This document shows, in pieces, positions 55,164 to 64,000 of a stretch of 64,000 nucleotides of DNA. Each line of letters starts with the position of its first letter. The first letter of the stretch is position 1. This stretch comes from Bacillota bacterium. Lineage in GTDB: Bacteria > Bacillota > Clostridia > Tissierellales > Peptoniphilaceae. Both the position numbers and the translations under genes were made by a program. The stretch is from contig JAUNLQ010000005.1 in the NCBI GenBank assembly GCA_030532225.1, positions 12,604 to 76,603 of the forward strand, in the 5' to 3' direction. The notes under the pieces were generated by a model. The model was not told where the DNA came from and did no database searches. It saw nothing but the letters and a program-made list of their open reading frames with translations.

Positions 55164-55904
55164 TTAATCTACTACAAGTATTGGGACAGGTCCATCTTCC
55201 ATTAGGATCATAGATGGATTTTTGCTACCATCTTCCTCTATATTTTTTATCATAAGGTCTAAAACTTTTAGCTTATAGTCTACCTTGCTATAAGAACCAA
55301 AGGCTACAATTACTTCGTTTTTCAATACTAGCTGAGCCTGGTCCTCTTCCAATATAACACTTTTGAATTTGTAGATGTTTTCTCCATTGAAAAGTTCTTC
55401 TAGGAGATTGTTTTTTTCTTTACTTGCATAAGAAAAAATTGGCTGACCAAAGTTTATTTGGCCGTCTATTTTAATTCCTTTTACTAAACTTAAATTAAGC
55501 ATTAAACTTGAACCTTCGTCTATAATAATGCCAAATCTGTCTAAAATTAAGTACTTGTCTGCCAGCTGTAAAATTGCTGCTGGCTGACTTTCTTTTACTT
55601 GGATCGTCACTCCATTTAACAAACTTTTCTTAATACTAGCTTCTTCAATAAAGGGATTTTCCAATAGATTTTCTACTACTTTATCCTTGTTCAAGAATAT
55701 TAGATTATCCTTGGGACTAAGTTTGCTGTAAGAAATTATTACTTGTGAATCTATTTTGTCATTGCCTTCAACTGTAATTTCCCTTACATTAAAAATAGGT
55801 AGTCTTAAAAAAGCAAAAACTATAAGAAATAAAAGAATTATACTTAAAAAAATTCTAAAATATTTAATTTTTCTTCTAGGTCTTCTTTTTCTCTTATCTG
55901 TCAT
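55164..55904 (-). CDS. ftsQ: Cell division protein FtsQ/DivIB
   Basis: Bitopic divisome protein of 246 aa. The cytoplasmic start is Arg/Lys-rich (K-R-K-R-R-P-R-R), with one membrane helix at about 15-34. The POTRA domain opens I-F-N-V-R-E-I-T-V-E-G-N near 37-48, and a beta domain follows with L-I-L-D-R-F-G near 118. DivIB proteins stabilise FtsL and FtsB at the septum. The start overlaps the murG end by 11 bp with GAGAG before it. Confidence 0.92.
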   Translation of the reverse strand: MTDKRKRRPRRKIKYFRIFLSIILLFLIVFAFLRLPIFNVREITVEGNDKIDSQVIISYSKLSPKDNLIFLNKDKVVENLLENPFIEEASIKKSLLNGVTIQVKESQPAAILQLADKYLILDRFGIIIDEGSSLMLNLSLVKGIKIDGQINFGQPIFSYASKEKNNLLEELFNGENIYKFKSVILEEDQAQLVLKNEVIVAFGSYSKVDYKLKVLDLMIKNIEEDGSKNPSMILMEDGPVPILVVD

Positions 55905-57009
55905 TTTTCTCTCTTAAAAGCCTGAAAATATTTTCAACTATATCTTTTGTTGAATTTGGCTTTGAGAGAATTTTAGCACATTTTGCCATTTTTTGCATCT
56001 TTTCTTGGTCATCTACAATAGAGCTTATAGCTTGTATAAGTTTTTGGCCATTTAAATCTTTTTCCAGTATAAGCAAAGAGGCTCCTGCACTTTCAAAGGC
56101 CCTAGCATTGTATTCTTGGTGGTTGTCTGCTGTATAAGTTTTTGGAATTAAAATACTTGCAAGTCCAACACAGGCTACTTCAGCAAGGGAAATTGCAGAT
56201 GATGATAAAATTGCCACATCAGCTGCTCCTAGCAAATCTGGTATTTGGTGAGAGTAGTCTAAGATGGTAACTTGGTCAGTTAATTTTATGTTTTTTTCTT
56301 TTATTTGGTCCAAAAATTCTTGATAATAGTCCCTACCAGTAATGTGGATAAATCTATAATCCTCTTTTAAAGGCTTTTGAAAAATCTCAATTAAGGCATC
56401 GTTAATAGATTCTTGGCCTCCAGATCCACCAAAAGATAGGATGAGTTTTTCTCCCTCTTTAATTGAAAACTTCTGCCTTGCAGATTTTTTGTCTACTGAA
56501 AGAAATTCTGGCCTAATTGGATTACCGCTTATAAAGGCCTTGTCTGCAGACTTTAGTCTATTTTTTGCTTCTTCAAAGGCCAAGGCTATTCCATCAGCTT
56601 TCTTAGATAGAATTCTGTTTACTTTTCCAGGAAAGGCATTGGCTTCTTGTAAGACAGTTGGAATGCCCTTTTGTTGGGCTACAAATACTGCTGGAAAGGA
56701 CACATAGCCTCCTGTTCCTATAACTATGTCTGGTTTAAAGTCTTTTATTATTTTTCTTGCGTCATGGATTCCTTGGAACAAGGCTATGGCTGTTTTTAGG
56801 GAGTCAAGATTTAGTCTTCTTGGTAGACCTTTTATTCTAACTGCCTTGTAAGCATAACCAGCTCTTTGGGCCAATTCTTTTTCTAGGCCTTGTCTTCTCC
56901 CTACATATAAAAACTCTGCCTCAGGGTCCTTGGTTTTTATTTCATCTAAAATCGCCAAGGCAGGATATATATGTCCTCCTGTTCCACCACCACTTATTAG
57001 ATATTTCAT
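55894..57009 (-). CDS. murG: MurG N-acetylglucosaminyltransferase
   Basis: Adds GlcNAc to lipid I to make lipid II at the inner membrane face. G-G-G-T-G-G-H-I-Y-P-A-L-A near 7-19 is the signature, with G-T-G-G-Y-V-S-F-P near 98 and G-G-S-G-G-Q-E near 190. Its 371 aa are full length. The ATG follows GGAG and overlaps the ftsW stop (TAATG). Confidence 0.97.
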   Translation of the reverse strand: MKYLISGGGTGGHIYPALAILDEIKTKDPEAEFLYVGRRQGLEKELAQRAGYAYKAVRIKGLPRRLNLDSLKTAIALFQGIHDARKIIKDFKPDIVIGTGGYVSFPAVFVAQQKGIPTVLQEANAFPGKVNRILSKKADGIALAFEEAKNRLKSADKAFISGNPIRPEFLSVDKKSARQKFSIKEGEKLILSFGGSGGQESINDALIEIFQKPLKEDYRFIHITGRDYYQEFLDQIKEKNIKLTDQVTILDYSHQIPDLLGAADVAILSSSAISLAEVACVGLASILIPKTYTADNHQEYNARAFESAGASLLILEKDLNGQKLIQAISSIVDDQEKMQKMAKCAKILSKPNSTKDIVENIFRLLREKNDR

Positions 57010-58124
57010 TATCTTCTCCTGTTGTTTTCTTTTGATATATTTAAAATAATTCCTGTCATAAACATGGTTATTACTAAAGACGTTCCTCCATAGCTAATGA
57101 AAGGAAGGGTTATTCCTGTTACTGGAGCAAGACCAATGTTAACAAAAATATGAACAAATGCCTGAACAAGAATTAAAGAACTTAAGCCTATAGCCAAAAA
57201 CTTCCCGAAAATAGACTTGCATTTTTTTGCAATGTCAAAGGCTACCCAGGTGTAATACACAAATAAAGAAACTAAAAACACACCACCAATAAGGCCAAAT
57301 TCCTCTGCCATAACTGAAAAAATAAAGTCATTATAAACATGGGGAATATAGGAAAATTTTTGGAAGCCCTTGCCAAGGCCAACTCCAGTAATGCCACCTA
57401 AGGCAACTGAATAAATTGAATTGCCCTGTTGCATGCCATCTCCTTGCATGTTTTCAAAGGGATTTAAAAAGCTTGTAAGTCTATCCATCCTATATTGAAA
57501 AATTTCTAGGCCCAAACTTTTTTTAGCTGTGAAAAATCCTAAAACTATTAATACCCCTAGGGCTGTAAGTTTAATTTCTGATATTAAAAGCATACAACCA
57601 AGGGAAATTAGTATAACTAAGGCTGAACCCATGTCCTTCATAAAGACAAGGCCAACAAAAAAAAGTATAAGCAAGGTAGTAATAATAACTCCCTTAGGCT
57701 TTTTTATTCTTGGGCCAATTTTTTCTAAATAATAGGCTAAAAAAATTACTGCTGCTGGTTTTAGGGTATCTGAGGGCATAAACCTAGGCAAATATGGAAG
57801 GCCCAGCCACCTAGTCTGACCTAGTTCTGACTTGCCTAATTTTGTATATAACAATAAGTTTAAGAATATAGCAATTAAAATTATTGGAATGGCAAATTTT
57901 TTGTAGAGCTTGTAATTTATATTTGAAGCAAAGAACATGACAAAAAGGCCTAAGCCTAAGAATTTTACATGCTTTTTAACAAAAAAGTATCCATCTCCAT
58001 GCTTTAGAACTGCTTCTGGAGAAGATGCAGAAAAGACTAGAAGTAAGCCTAAAATTAATAAGGTAAAAGTTGTAATTAAAAGTCTTTTGTCTAATAAAAA
58101 TTTTGTGGTCTTTTTCTTAGTCAA
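57009..58124 (-). CDS. ftsW: Peptidoglycan polymerase FtsW
   Basis: SEDS-family glycosyltransferase that polymerises lipid II at the septum with the class B PBP encoded nearby. About ten membrane segments are visible. The catalytic-loop region Y-N-D-F-I-F-S-V-M-A-E-E-F-G near 263 is intact, as is P-F-I-S-Y-G-G-T-S near 343. The usual Q-P-S-E-x-x-K motif reads M-P-S-D-T-L-K. At 371 aa it is normal. The start is TTG, 8 bases after AAGG. It lies 12 bp after murD. Confidence 0.94.
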   Translation of the reverse strand: MTKKKTTKFLLDKRLLITTFTLLILGLLLVFSASSPEAVLKHGDGYFFVKKHVKFLGLGLFVMFFASNINYKLYKKFAIPIILIAIFLNLLLYTKLGKSELGQTRWLGLPYLPRFMPSDTLKPAAVIFLAYYLEKIGPRIKKPKGVIITTLLILFFVGLVFMKDMGSALVILISLGCMLLISEIKLTALGVLIVLGFFTAKKSLGLEIFQYRMDRLTSFLNPFENMQGDGMQQGNSIYSVALGGITGVGLGKGFQKFSYIPHVYNDFIFSVMAEEFGLIGGVFLVSLFVYYTWVAFDIAKKCKSIFGKFLAIGLSSLILVQAFVHIFVNIGLAPVTGITLPFISYGGTSLVITMFMTGIILNISKENNRRR

Positions 58125-58136
58125 GTTTTATCCCTT

Positions 58137-59465
58137 CTATTTTATCTTATTGACCAGGTTTATAAATTCATCTCCCCGATCTTCAAAATTCTTGTATTGG
58201 TCCCAAGATGCAGATGCTGGTGATAGTAAAACCAAGTCATTTTCTTCTGCTAGGTCATAAGCCTTTATGAGAGCAGCTTCTAAATTATCTACCTTAAAGA
58301 TTTTTTCATAGGCCAAATCACTTGCTATAGCAAAAATCTTGTCTTTAGTTTGGCCATATATAATTAGTACTTTTATTTTATCTTTAATGGTTTTTAAAAG
58401 TTCTGTAAAGTCTTCGTTTTTGTCATAACCACCTAATAATAAAATAAGAGGTCTAGAAAAAGCTTCTACAGCTTTTTTTGTAGAGGCTGAATTAGTTGCC
58501 TTAGAATCGTTATAATAGGCAACACCCTTGTATTCTCTTACAAACTCTAACCTGTGTTTGACGCCAGTAAAACTATAGGCAGCTTCTATTACTAAGTCTA
58601 AATCAAGACCTAAAGCATAGGCAACTGCCAGACCAGCCATAAGATTTTCATAATTATGGCTGCCCTTTACTATTAGTTCTTGGCAGTTTATAAGAGCTTT
58701 CTTTTTTTGGTCTTCTATAAGATATATAAGGTGTCCGTCACAATAAAAACCTGAATCTAAAGGTGTTTTTGAAGAAAAATATATTTTTTTAAAATTTCCA
58801 TCTTGTTTTTTTAAAATTGGGTCGTCAAAATTTAGGATTGCAAAATCATCTTGTCCTAAATTTTTTAAGATATTTACTTTGGCTTGAATATAGGCAGCAA
58901 GGCTACCATGATAATCTAAGTGGTCACTTTCTACGTTGGTTATTACAGCTATATTAGCCTTAAAAGTGTCTATGTCTTCTAGTTGGAAGGAAGAACATTC
59001 TATAGTAAGTATGTCCTTGTCAGTAAAAATCATGTCTTCTACTGCCCCATAGCCAATGTTACCAACAGCCTTTGTTTTTATCTTAGTCTTTTTTAAAAAA
59101 TAATCTATAAAGCTTGTAGTAGTGGTTTTGCCATTGGTACCAGTTACTCCAATTATTTTTTCTGGCCCCTTAAACAAGTAGCCTAATTCTATGTCAGAAA
59201 TTATTTTTTTGCCTTGGTCTTTCAAACTTTTTATAAGAGGATTGTTTGGTTTTATGCCAGGGCTTTTTACATACAAATTAAATTCTTCAGTAAAAATTTG
59301 TGAAGAATCATAAATAAAGTTTATTCCTTTGTCTTGGTAAGACAGCTTAAGGTCTTTTAAAAAGTCATCATAAACATAGACCTGCCAGCCTAATTTTGTC
59401 ATAGCTGAAGCTGCCGCCCTACCTGACTTGCCATATCCTATTATTAGAATTTTTTTCTCGTCCAC
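58137..59465 (-). CDS. murD: UDP-MurNAc-L-alanine--D-glutamate ligase
   Basis: Adds D-glutamate to UDP-MurNAc-L-Ala. The N-terminal Rossmann part has I-G-Y-G-K-S-G-R-A near 9, ATP binding is at G-V-T-G-T-N-G-K-T-T-T near 115, and H-R-L-E-F-V near 315. I set the start at the GTG at 59465, 7 bases after AGGAGG; the frame stays open upstream into mraY but without a ribosome site. This gives 442 aa. It follows mraY by 11 bp. Confidence 0.95.
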   Translation of the reverse strand: MDEKKILIIGYGKSGRAAASAMTKLGWQVYVYDDFLKDLKLSYQDKGINFIYDSSQIFTEEFNLYVKSPGIKPNNPLIKSLKDQGKKIISDIELGYLFKGPEKIIGVTGTNGKTTTTSFIDYFLKKTKIKTKAVGNIGYGAVEDMIFTDKDILTIECSSFQLEDIDTFKANIAVITNVESDHLDYHGSLAAYIQAKVNILKNLGQDDFAILNFDDPILKKQDGNFKKIYFSSKTPLDSGFYCDGHLIYLIEDQKKKALINCQELIVKGSHNYENLMAGLAVAYALGLDLDLVIEAAYSFTGVKHRLEFVREYKGVAYYNDSKATNSASTKKAVEAFSRPLILLLGGYDKNEDFTELLKTIKDKIKVLIIYGQTKDKIFAIASDLAYEKIFKVDNLEAALIKAYDLAEENDLVLLSPASASWDQYKNFEDRGDEFINLVNKIK

Positions 59466-59476
59466 AAGATTTCCTC

Positions 59477-60433
59477 CTATCTTATGGCTAAAATAGAAAT
59501 AATTGTTGCTAATAAAGTTATTAAAAAGAATACTTTTACTATTTTCTTTTCGTGCCAACCTTTAGCCTCATAGTGGTGGTGAATTGGACTCATTAAAAAT
59601 ACTCTCTTCCCTCTTAGTTTAAAAGAGGCAACTTGGATTATTACAGAAAGGGTTTCTACTACAAAAATTATACCAATTATAGGCAAATACAAAGTAGTAG
59701 CAGACGTTACAGCTATGGCTGCAAAGGCTCCTCCTAAGGCCAAAGATCCTACATCACCCATAAAAACTTGGGCTGGAAATTTATTGTATCTAAGATAGCC
59801 TAATAAAGACCCTGCCAAGGCCATGGCAAACATAGAAATTGTAGTCTTGGCTAAAAGCACATTTATAATGCCAAAGCCAACTAAGCCTACCATAGATACA
59901 GAAGCTGCCAAGCCATCTAGGCCGTCTGTAAGATTTACGCTGTTTACTGTTCCTAAAATAACAAAAAGAGTTAATGGATAGTAAAAAAATCCAAGATTAA
60001 CTGCATTTCTGCCTAAAAATGGAATATATAGGTTAGTAAGGCTTGGGTCCTTAGTTGTTACATAAAGCAAGACTAAAGAAACAAGAACTTGGGCAGAAAA
60101 TTTCTGGCCAGCACTTAGGCCGTCATTGGTCTTTTTTACTACAATTAAGTAGTCGTCTATTAGGCCAATTAAGCCAAAGCCTAGCATTGAAAATATACAT
60201 ATTAAGGCTGTCCTATCTTTTACGCCAAATACTAATAAGGTTACAAGGCTGGCTATTATAAAAATAAGACCACCCATAGTTGGAGTTCCAGTTTTGGCAA
60301 GATGGCTTTGGGGACCATCTGCCCTAATAGACTGGCCAATTTTTAGTTTTTTTAACTCTGGTATTATGATAGGTCCTAAAACCAAGGAAATAATGGCGGC
60401 TATCACAAAGTTTTCAATATAGTATTTAGTCAT
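59477..60433 (-). CDS. mraY: Phospho-N-acetylmuramoyl-pentapeptide transferase
   Basis: Membrane enzyme that makes lipid I from UDP-MurNAc-pentapeptide and undecaprenyl phosphate. Motifs are D-D-Y near 93, N-L-T-D-G-L-D-G-L-A near 169, F-M-G-D-V-G-S near 225 with catalytic and magnesium-binding Asp, and the H-H-H-Y-E near 286. About ten membrane segments fit its 318 aa. It lies 69 bp after the PBP gene. Confidence 0.97.
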   Translation of the reverse strand: MTKYYIENFVIAAIISLVLGPIIIPELKKLKIGQSIRADGPQSHLAKTGTPTMGGLIFIIASLVTLLVFGVKDRTALICIFSMLGFGLIGLIDDYLIVVKKTNDGLSAGQKFSAQVLVSLVLLYVTTKDPSLTNLYIPFLGRNAVNLGFFYYPLTLFVILGTVNSVNLTDGLDGLAASVSMVGLVGFGIINVLLAKTTISMFAMALAGSLLGYLRYNKFPAQVFMGDVGSLALGGAFAAIAVTSATTLYLPIIGIIFVVETLSVIIQVASFKLRGKRVFLMSPIHHHYEAKGWHEKKIVKVFFLITLLATIISILAIR

Positions 60434-60502
60434 TTTTATACCTGCTTTTCTATCTTTTAGGTCTTATTAGACCCTTAAGCTTGTAGATTTTCAGTCTGTC
60501 TT

Positions 60503-62845
60503 TTAAGGATTTTCTACTTGATTTTCCTCTGTTTGGTCATCATTGTTTTCAGTGTTTTCTTTGTTTTCTTTGATTTCCACTGACTTTATGGTCTTTTTGT
60601 TTTCGTCATTTTCTATTTCTAAAAGACCATCTTTCAGCCTCTTATCAAAAACATTTTCTGTTTCTTCTATTTTTTCTCCTAAGATTAAAGTTAGATTTTG
60701 GTCCTGGGAAATTTTTTCTCCAGCCTTAGGTTCTTGGTCTACAACAACTCCACCTTCAAGTCCTTCAAAGGTAAATTCTAGACCATACTTTTCTAATAAT
60801 TCAGAAACTTGTTTTTCGTCTTTGCCATAAAGGTTTGGAACAATTTTTTTAGAGCCAGAATTTTCATCTAGGTCTAATTCTACAATTTCGTCTTTTTCTA
60901 TAAATTCTCCAGCCTTAGGTTTTTGGCTAACGACTATACTTTCATCTGTTATATTACCATAGCCAATAGAATACTTTAAGCCCATTGAAGACAAGGTAGA
61001 ACCTGCGTCTCCTATTAATTTGTTGGACAAATCTGGCATTTTTACTAGATCAGAAAAATCGCTACTTTCCTTTCTAATAGTTTTTCCAATGCCTAAATTT
61101 TCCAAGCTGTATTCTATAATGTTTTTCCCTGCTGGTGTGGCTACAATAGATCCATAGTATTCATTTTTAGGATTGTCTACTATAACTAAAACTGCAATTT
61201 TGGGATCTTCAATTGGAGCTAGGCCTACAAAAGAAGCTACATATTGGTCTTCATAGTAGCCTGTTCCATCTTCTAATACCTTGTTGGCTGTTCCAGTCTT
61301 GCCTCCTATTGAATAAGATGAAGACTTGGCCCTAGTTGCTGTACCATTTTCTACAACATCTGCCATCATTGATAGCATCTTGTCTGCTGTTTCTTTGGAA
61401 ATTACTTGTCTTTTTTCAGAAATTTCTGTGGCTTTTATTACTTGGCCAGAAGAATTTACTAGCTCTTTTACAACTCTTGGCTCCATTAAAAGTCCATCGT
61501 TGCCTATGGCTGCAACTGCATTTATCAGTTGAATTGGCGTAACTGCCAGGCCATGGCCATAGGACATAGTAGCCAAGCCTAGTTCTGAAATTTTGTCTCC
61601 ACTTGCTGGAATTAAGCCTAAGGCCTCTCCTGGAAGGTCGATTCCTGTTTTTTCTCCAAAGCCAAAGGCCTTAACATATTTTAAAAAGTTATCTCTACCT
61701 AGGTCCCTATTAACATAGACAAAACTTGGGTTGCAAGATTTTGCTAAGGCTTCCCTTAAGGTTATGTTACCGTGAGGGTCCTTGTAAGATACACATTTTA
61801 AAACTGGGGCATTTTTTATGTCCCTTATATAGCCAGTACAGTAATATTGTTTTTCTGGAGATGTGGTGTTTTCTTCCAGAGCTGCTGCTGCTGTTATTAT
61901 TTTAAAAGTTGATCCTGGTTCATAAATATTGGAGATTACTGGATTTCTCCAATTGGCATACCAGTCATTTTGGATTTCTTGGTCAGATTTTGTAAGCCAA
62001 GATGCAGCTTGTAGGTCAGAAACTGCCTTAGTTGGTCCATTAGGGTCAAAGGAAGGATAAGATGACATGGCTAGTATATGGCCTGTTTCTACTTCTTCCA
62101 CAATTACATGAACCCTGTCTGCTTGAAATTCATTTATTATATTTTTTGTTTGATCTTCTGCATATTTTTGTATGCCTTGGTCTATGGTTAAGACAGTTGA
62201 TAGGCCGTCATTGGCATCAAATACTTGAGATTTTCCAGTTGGCAACTGTCTGTTGTTTCTATCAGAAGATTTAAAGATTCTGCCTGGACTTCCTGTTAAC
62301 TTAGAATTGTATGAGGCTTCTACTCCATATTGGCCTACTCCATCTATATTAGTAAAACCAATTAAATGAGAGGCTAGGGTTTCATAAGGATAAACTCTTC
62401 TAAAGCCATCTACAATTTCTACCCCTGCTAGGTTTTTTTCACGAATTTCCATGGCTAAGTTAGTATCTACCCATTGGATTATCTTTACCCTTTTTTTAGA
62501 AGAAAGGGTCTTAAATAATTCTAATTCATCTATGTTTAAGGATTTTGAAAGTTCTTTGGCTATTAGGCTTCTGCTTTCTGAATCTATGTCTTGGCTGCCA
62601 TTAAAATATATGGTAGAAGATGCTGTATTAATTGCTAGCCTTTTACCATTTTTGTCCAAGATAAAGCCTCTGTCTGAAACTATTTCTTCACTTCTATTTA
62701 TTTGCTCTATAGCCCTTTTAGTTAGGTCTTTTCTATCAATAATTTGTAATATAACTAGCCTAGCTACCACTATTAGTGTTAGGGCAAAAAATAAAATAAG
62801 AAGAAAAATAATCCTATTATTGTTAATCTTACTATTTTTCTTCAT
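60503..62845 (-). CDS. Class B penicillin-binding protein with PASTA domains
   Basis: Septal transpeptidase of the FtsI/PBP2x/SpoVD type, 780 aa. A membrane helix lies at about 12-33, then the dimerisation domain (about 50-210). The transpeptidase has S-T-F-K near 310, S-C-N near 369 and K-T-G near 515. Two PASTA domains follow (about 590-655 and 660-725), and the last 50 residues are an unusual Glu/Asn/Lys-rich tail. PASTA repeats bind peptidoglycan or lipid II and tether the enzyme at the septum. The ATG follows GGAGG. It works with FtsW encoded downstream. Confidence 0.95.
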   Translation of the reverse strand: MKKNSKINNNRIIFLLILFFALTLIVVARLVILQIIDRKDLTKRAIEQINRSEEIVSDRGFILDKNGKRLAINTASSTIYFNGSQDIDSESRSLIAKELSKSLNIDELELFKTLSSKKRVKIIQWVDTNLAMEIREKNLAGVEIVDGFRRVYPYETLASHLIGFTNIDGVGQYGVEASYNSKLTGSPGRIFKSSDRNNRQLPTGKSQVFDANDGLSTVLTIDQGIQKYAEDQTKNIINEFQADRVHVIVEEVETGHILAMSSYPSFDPNGPTKAVSDLQAASWLTKSDQEIQNDWYANWRNPVISNIYEPGSTFKIITAAAALEENTTSPEKQYYCTGYIRDIKNAPVLKCVSYKDPHGNITLREALAKSCNPSFVYVNRDLGRDNFLKYVKAFGFGEKTGIDLPGEALGLIPASGDKISELGLATMSYGHGLAVTPIQLINAVAAIGNDGLLMEPRVVKELVNSSGQVIKATEISEKRQVISKETADKMLSMMADVVENGTATRAKSSSYSIGGKTGTANKVLEDGTGYYEDQYVASFVGLAPIEDPKIAVLVIVDNPKNEYYGSIVATPAGKNIIEYSLENLGIGKTIRKESSDFSDLVKMPDLSNKLIGDAGSTLSSMGLKYSIGYGNITDESIVVSQKPKAGEFIEKDEIVELDLDENSGSKKIVPNLYGKDEKQVSELLEKYGLEFTFEGLEGGVVVDQEPKAGEKISQDQNLTLILGEKIEETENVFDKRLKDGLLEIENDENKKTIKSVEIKENKENTENNDDQTEENQVENP

Positions 62846-62858
62846 ACTTCCTCCATAT

Positions 62859-63329
62859 CTATTTTGAACTACCAGTTAGCGTAGAGAATATGCCAGATAT
62901 AAAATTTTTTTCTTTTGGAAGATCTTGGTCATCAGAATCTTCTAGGGTAAAATATACAATTTGAGATTGGTCTGGATAAACCATTCCTAATTTAGTCCTT
63001 GCTTCGTGGACTATGTCCCTTTGGCTTTTTATTTTTTCAATTTCAGCTCTAAGGTTCATTTGTTTTTTCTCTACTTGTACTATTTTAGCATCTAAATTTC
63101 TTATTTCAACATTTAAGGCTGTAATTTTGGTATAGTTAGACAGGATAAAAATGGCTGAGGCAAGTAAAACAAAGGCAAATGTAGAATAAAGAATTTTCAA
63201 AAAAAATTTTCTACGTTTTGCATACTTCTTGGTTTTTTTAATTTGGGTATTGTTATGAACTTGTGCTTCAGACTCATTAAGAATTGTGTAGTCTTCTAGG
63301 TAATCTAGTTTTCTTGCAGCTTCAGCCAT
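62859..63329 (-). CDS. ftsL: Septum formation protein FtsL
   Basis: A 156-aa bitopic protein with a long basic cytoplasmic part (1-45), a membrane helix at about 46-66 and a heptad-rich extracellular coiled coil (68-110) that in other species pairs with DivIC/FtsB. The C-terminal part (about 115-156) is Asp/Glu-rich and longer than in Bacillus. Sequence identity in this family is low, so the call rests on topology and place between rsmH and the class B PBP. The ATG follows AGGAG. Confidence 0.85.
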   Translation of the reverse strand: MAEAARKLDYLEDYTILNESEAQVHNNTQIKKTKKYAKRRKFFLKILYSTFAFVLLASAIFILSNYTKITALNVEIRNLDAKIVQVEKKQMNLRAEIEKIKSQRDIVHEARTKLGMVYPDQSQIVYFTLEDSDDQDLPKEKNFISGIFSTLTGSSK

Positions 63330-63339
63330 AATATCACTC

Positions 63340-64000
63340 CTACTTTTTCATAGCAACCCTCAGTTTTGCAGACCTGGACCTTGGGTTCTCTTCAACTTCT
63401 GCTTTAGAAGGCAAAATAGGTTTTCTAGTAAGGACTTTTAAGCTTGATTCTTTATCACAGGTACAAATTGGAGCCCTAGGGTCGCATATACAGGCCAATT
63501 CCTGATACTTAAAAGCGTTTTTTACAATCCTGTCTTCTAAAGAGTGGAAGGTTATTATAGAAATCCTTCCTCCAGGATTCATTCTTTTTACTGCTTGGTC
63601 AATGGTCTTATCTATTATGTTCAGTTCGTTGTTAACTTCTATTCTTATGGCTTGGAAGGTTTTTATAGCTGGATGCTTGTCCATTCTTTGACTTTTTGGT
63701 ATAGCTTTTTTTATTACTTCTACTAGGTCAAAGGTAGTTTCTATTGGTTTTTTCTTTCTTTCATCTACTATAAATTCTGAAATCCTCCTAGCCCATCTTT
63801 CTTCTCCGTAGCTTAGAATTATTCTTTCTAAGTCCTCTTGGGAATAAGTATTTACTACATCTTTTGCAGATAGGTCTTGGCTTTGGTCCATTCTCATATC
63901 CAGTGGATAGTCTTGGTGATAGGAAAAGCCCCTGTCTCCTTGGTCCAGCTGGTGAGATGAAACTCCTAAGTCTAAAAGTAAGCCATCAATTTTTTCTATG
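63340..64000 (-). CDS. rsmH: 16S rRNA (cytosine-1402-N4)-methyltransferase, 5' end outside window
   Basis: The frame is open to the window edge, so the N-terminus is missing. What is visible starts in [13 protein letters not shown] near the SAM site and includes G-F-S-Y and P-L-D-M-R-M-D, the RsmH signature. [10 protein letters not shown] and the ending [18 protein letters not shown] match the family. RsmH methylates the same nucleotide, C1402, as RsmI, also encoded in this window. It heads the visible part of the division cluster. Confidence 0.96.
   Translation of the reverse strand, partial: IEKIDGLLLDLGVSSHQLDQGDRGFSYHQDYPLDMRMDQSQDLSAKDVVNTYSQEDLERIILSYGEERWARRISEFIVDERKKKPIETTFDLVEVIKKAIPKSQRMDKHPAIKTFQAIRIEVNNELNIIDKTIDQAVKRMNPGGRISIITFHSLEDRIVKNAFKYQELACICDPRAPICTCDKESSLKVLTRKPILPSKAEVEENPRSRSAKLRVAMKK

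Noticed and set aside
59466..59558. N-terminal extension of murD overlapping mraY.
   Set aside because: The extension has no family similarity and no ribosome site; GTG at 59465 follows AGGAGG at 7 bases and starts directly before the Rossmann motif.
60455..60480. Short inverted repeat GGTCT...AGACC between the PBP gene and mraY as a terminator.
   Set aside because: Only a 5-bp stem and no T-run on the minus strand.

Overview
The window is 64 kb of AT-rich DNA from a low-GC Gram-positive anaerobe. Every gene I can support lies on the minus strand, so the map reads from position 64000 down to 1. Gene content points to the Firmicutes/Tissierellia, most likely a Peptoniphilaceae such as Anaerococcus or Peptoniphilus. 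That placement is inference from the dcw cluster, tmk-darA-holB-ricT, rpmE-DUF1385-prmC-prfA, rubrerythrin, a 2[4Fe-4S] ferredoxin, a TRAP-TAXI transporter and repeat-rich secreted proteins. I see no rRNA, tRNA, CRISPR array or transposase.

Layout in the direction of transcription. 64000-53414: division and cell-wall cluster (rsmH, ftsL, PASTA-type PBP, mraY, murD, ftsW, murG, ftsQ, ftsZ), then nrdR and rarA. 51975-48912: rpmE, DUF1385, prmC, prfA. 48777-48229: rubrerythrin alone with its own promoter and terminator. 48108-43649: PLP decarboxylase, tmk, two tandem DarA/PstA-like proteins, holB, ricT. 43564-43397: ferredoxin. 43245-30789: a long run with almost no gaps in which rsmI, a NurA nuclease and a HerA translocase precede a full glycogen operon (glgB, glgC, glgD, glgA, pulA) and rpoN. 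30721-24896: glycolysis (gap, pgk, tpiA, gpmI, eno). 24670-21138: TAXI binding protein, DUF1850 protein, fused TRAP permease. 20900-20262: rpsU, yqeY. 19989-9771: dut, ftsK, rimO, pgsA, cinA, recA, an Mre11-like nuclease and a Rad50-like ATPase split into separate ORFs. 9590-8031: rny. 7588-1: a small unannotated ORF behind a consensus promoter, then two very large secreted proteins, the second running off the window.

The most unusual part is genome maintenance. An Mre11-like phosphoesterase is followed by a Rad50-like ATPase split in two: an N-terminal half with Walker A and zinc hook, and a C-terminal half with the ABC signature. An 83-residue coiled-coil ORF lies between the halves. All are coupled to recA. 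A HerA-NurA pair sits about 27 kb away. Together they resemble the archaeal Mre11-Rad50-HerA-NurA end-resection set in a bacterial core genome.

Promoters were called by reading for -35/-10 pairs with a 17-bp spacer upstream of genes, and terminators by hairpin plus T-run. Neither was computed across the window.
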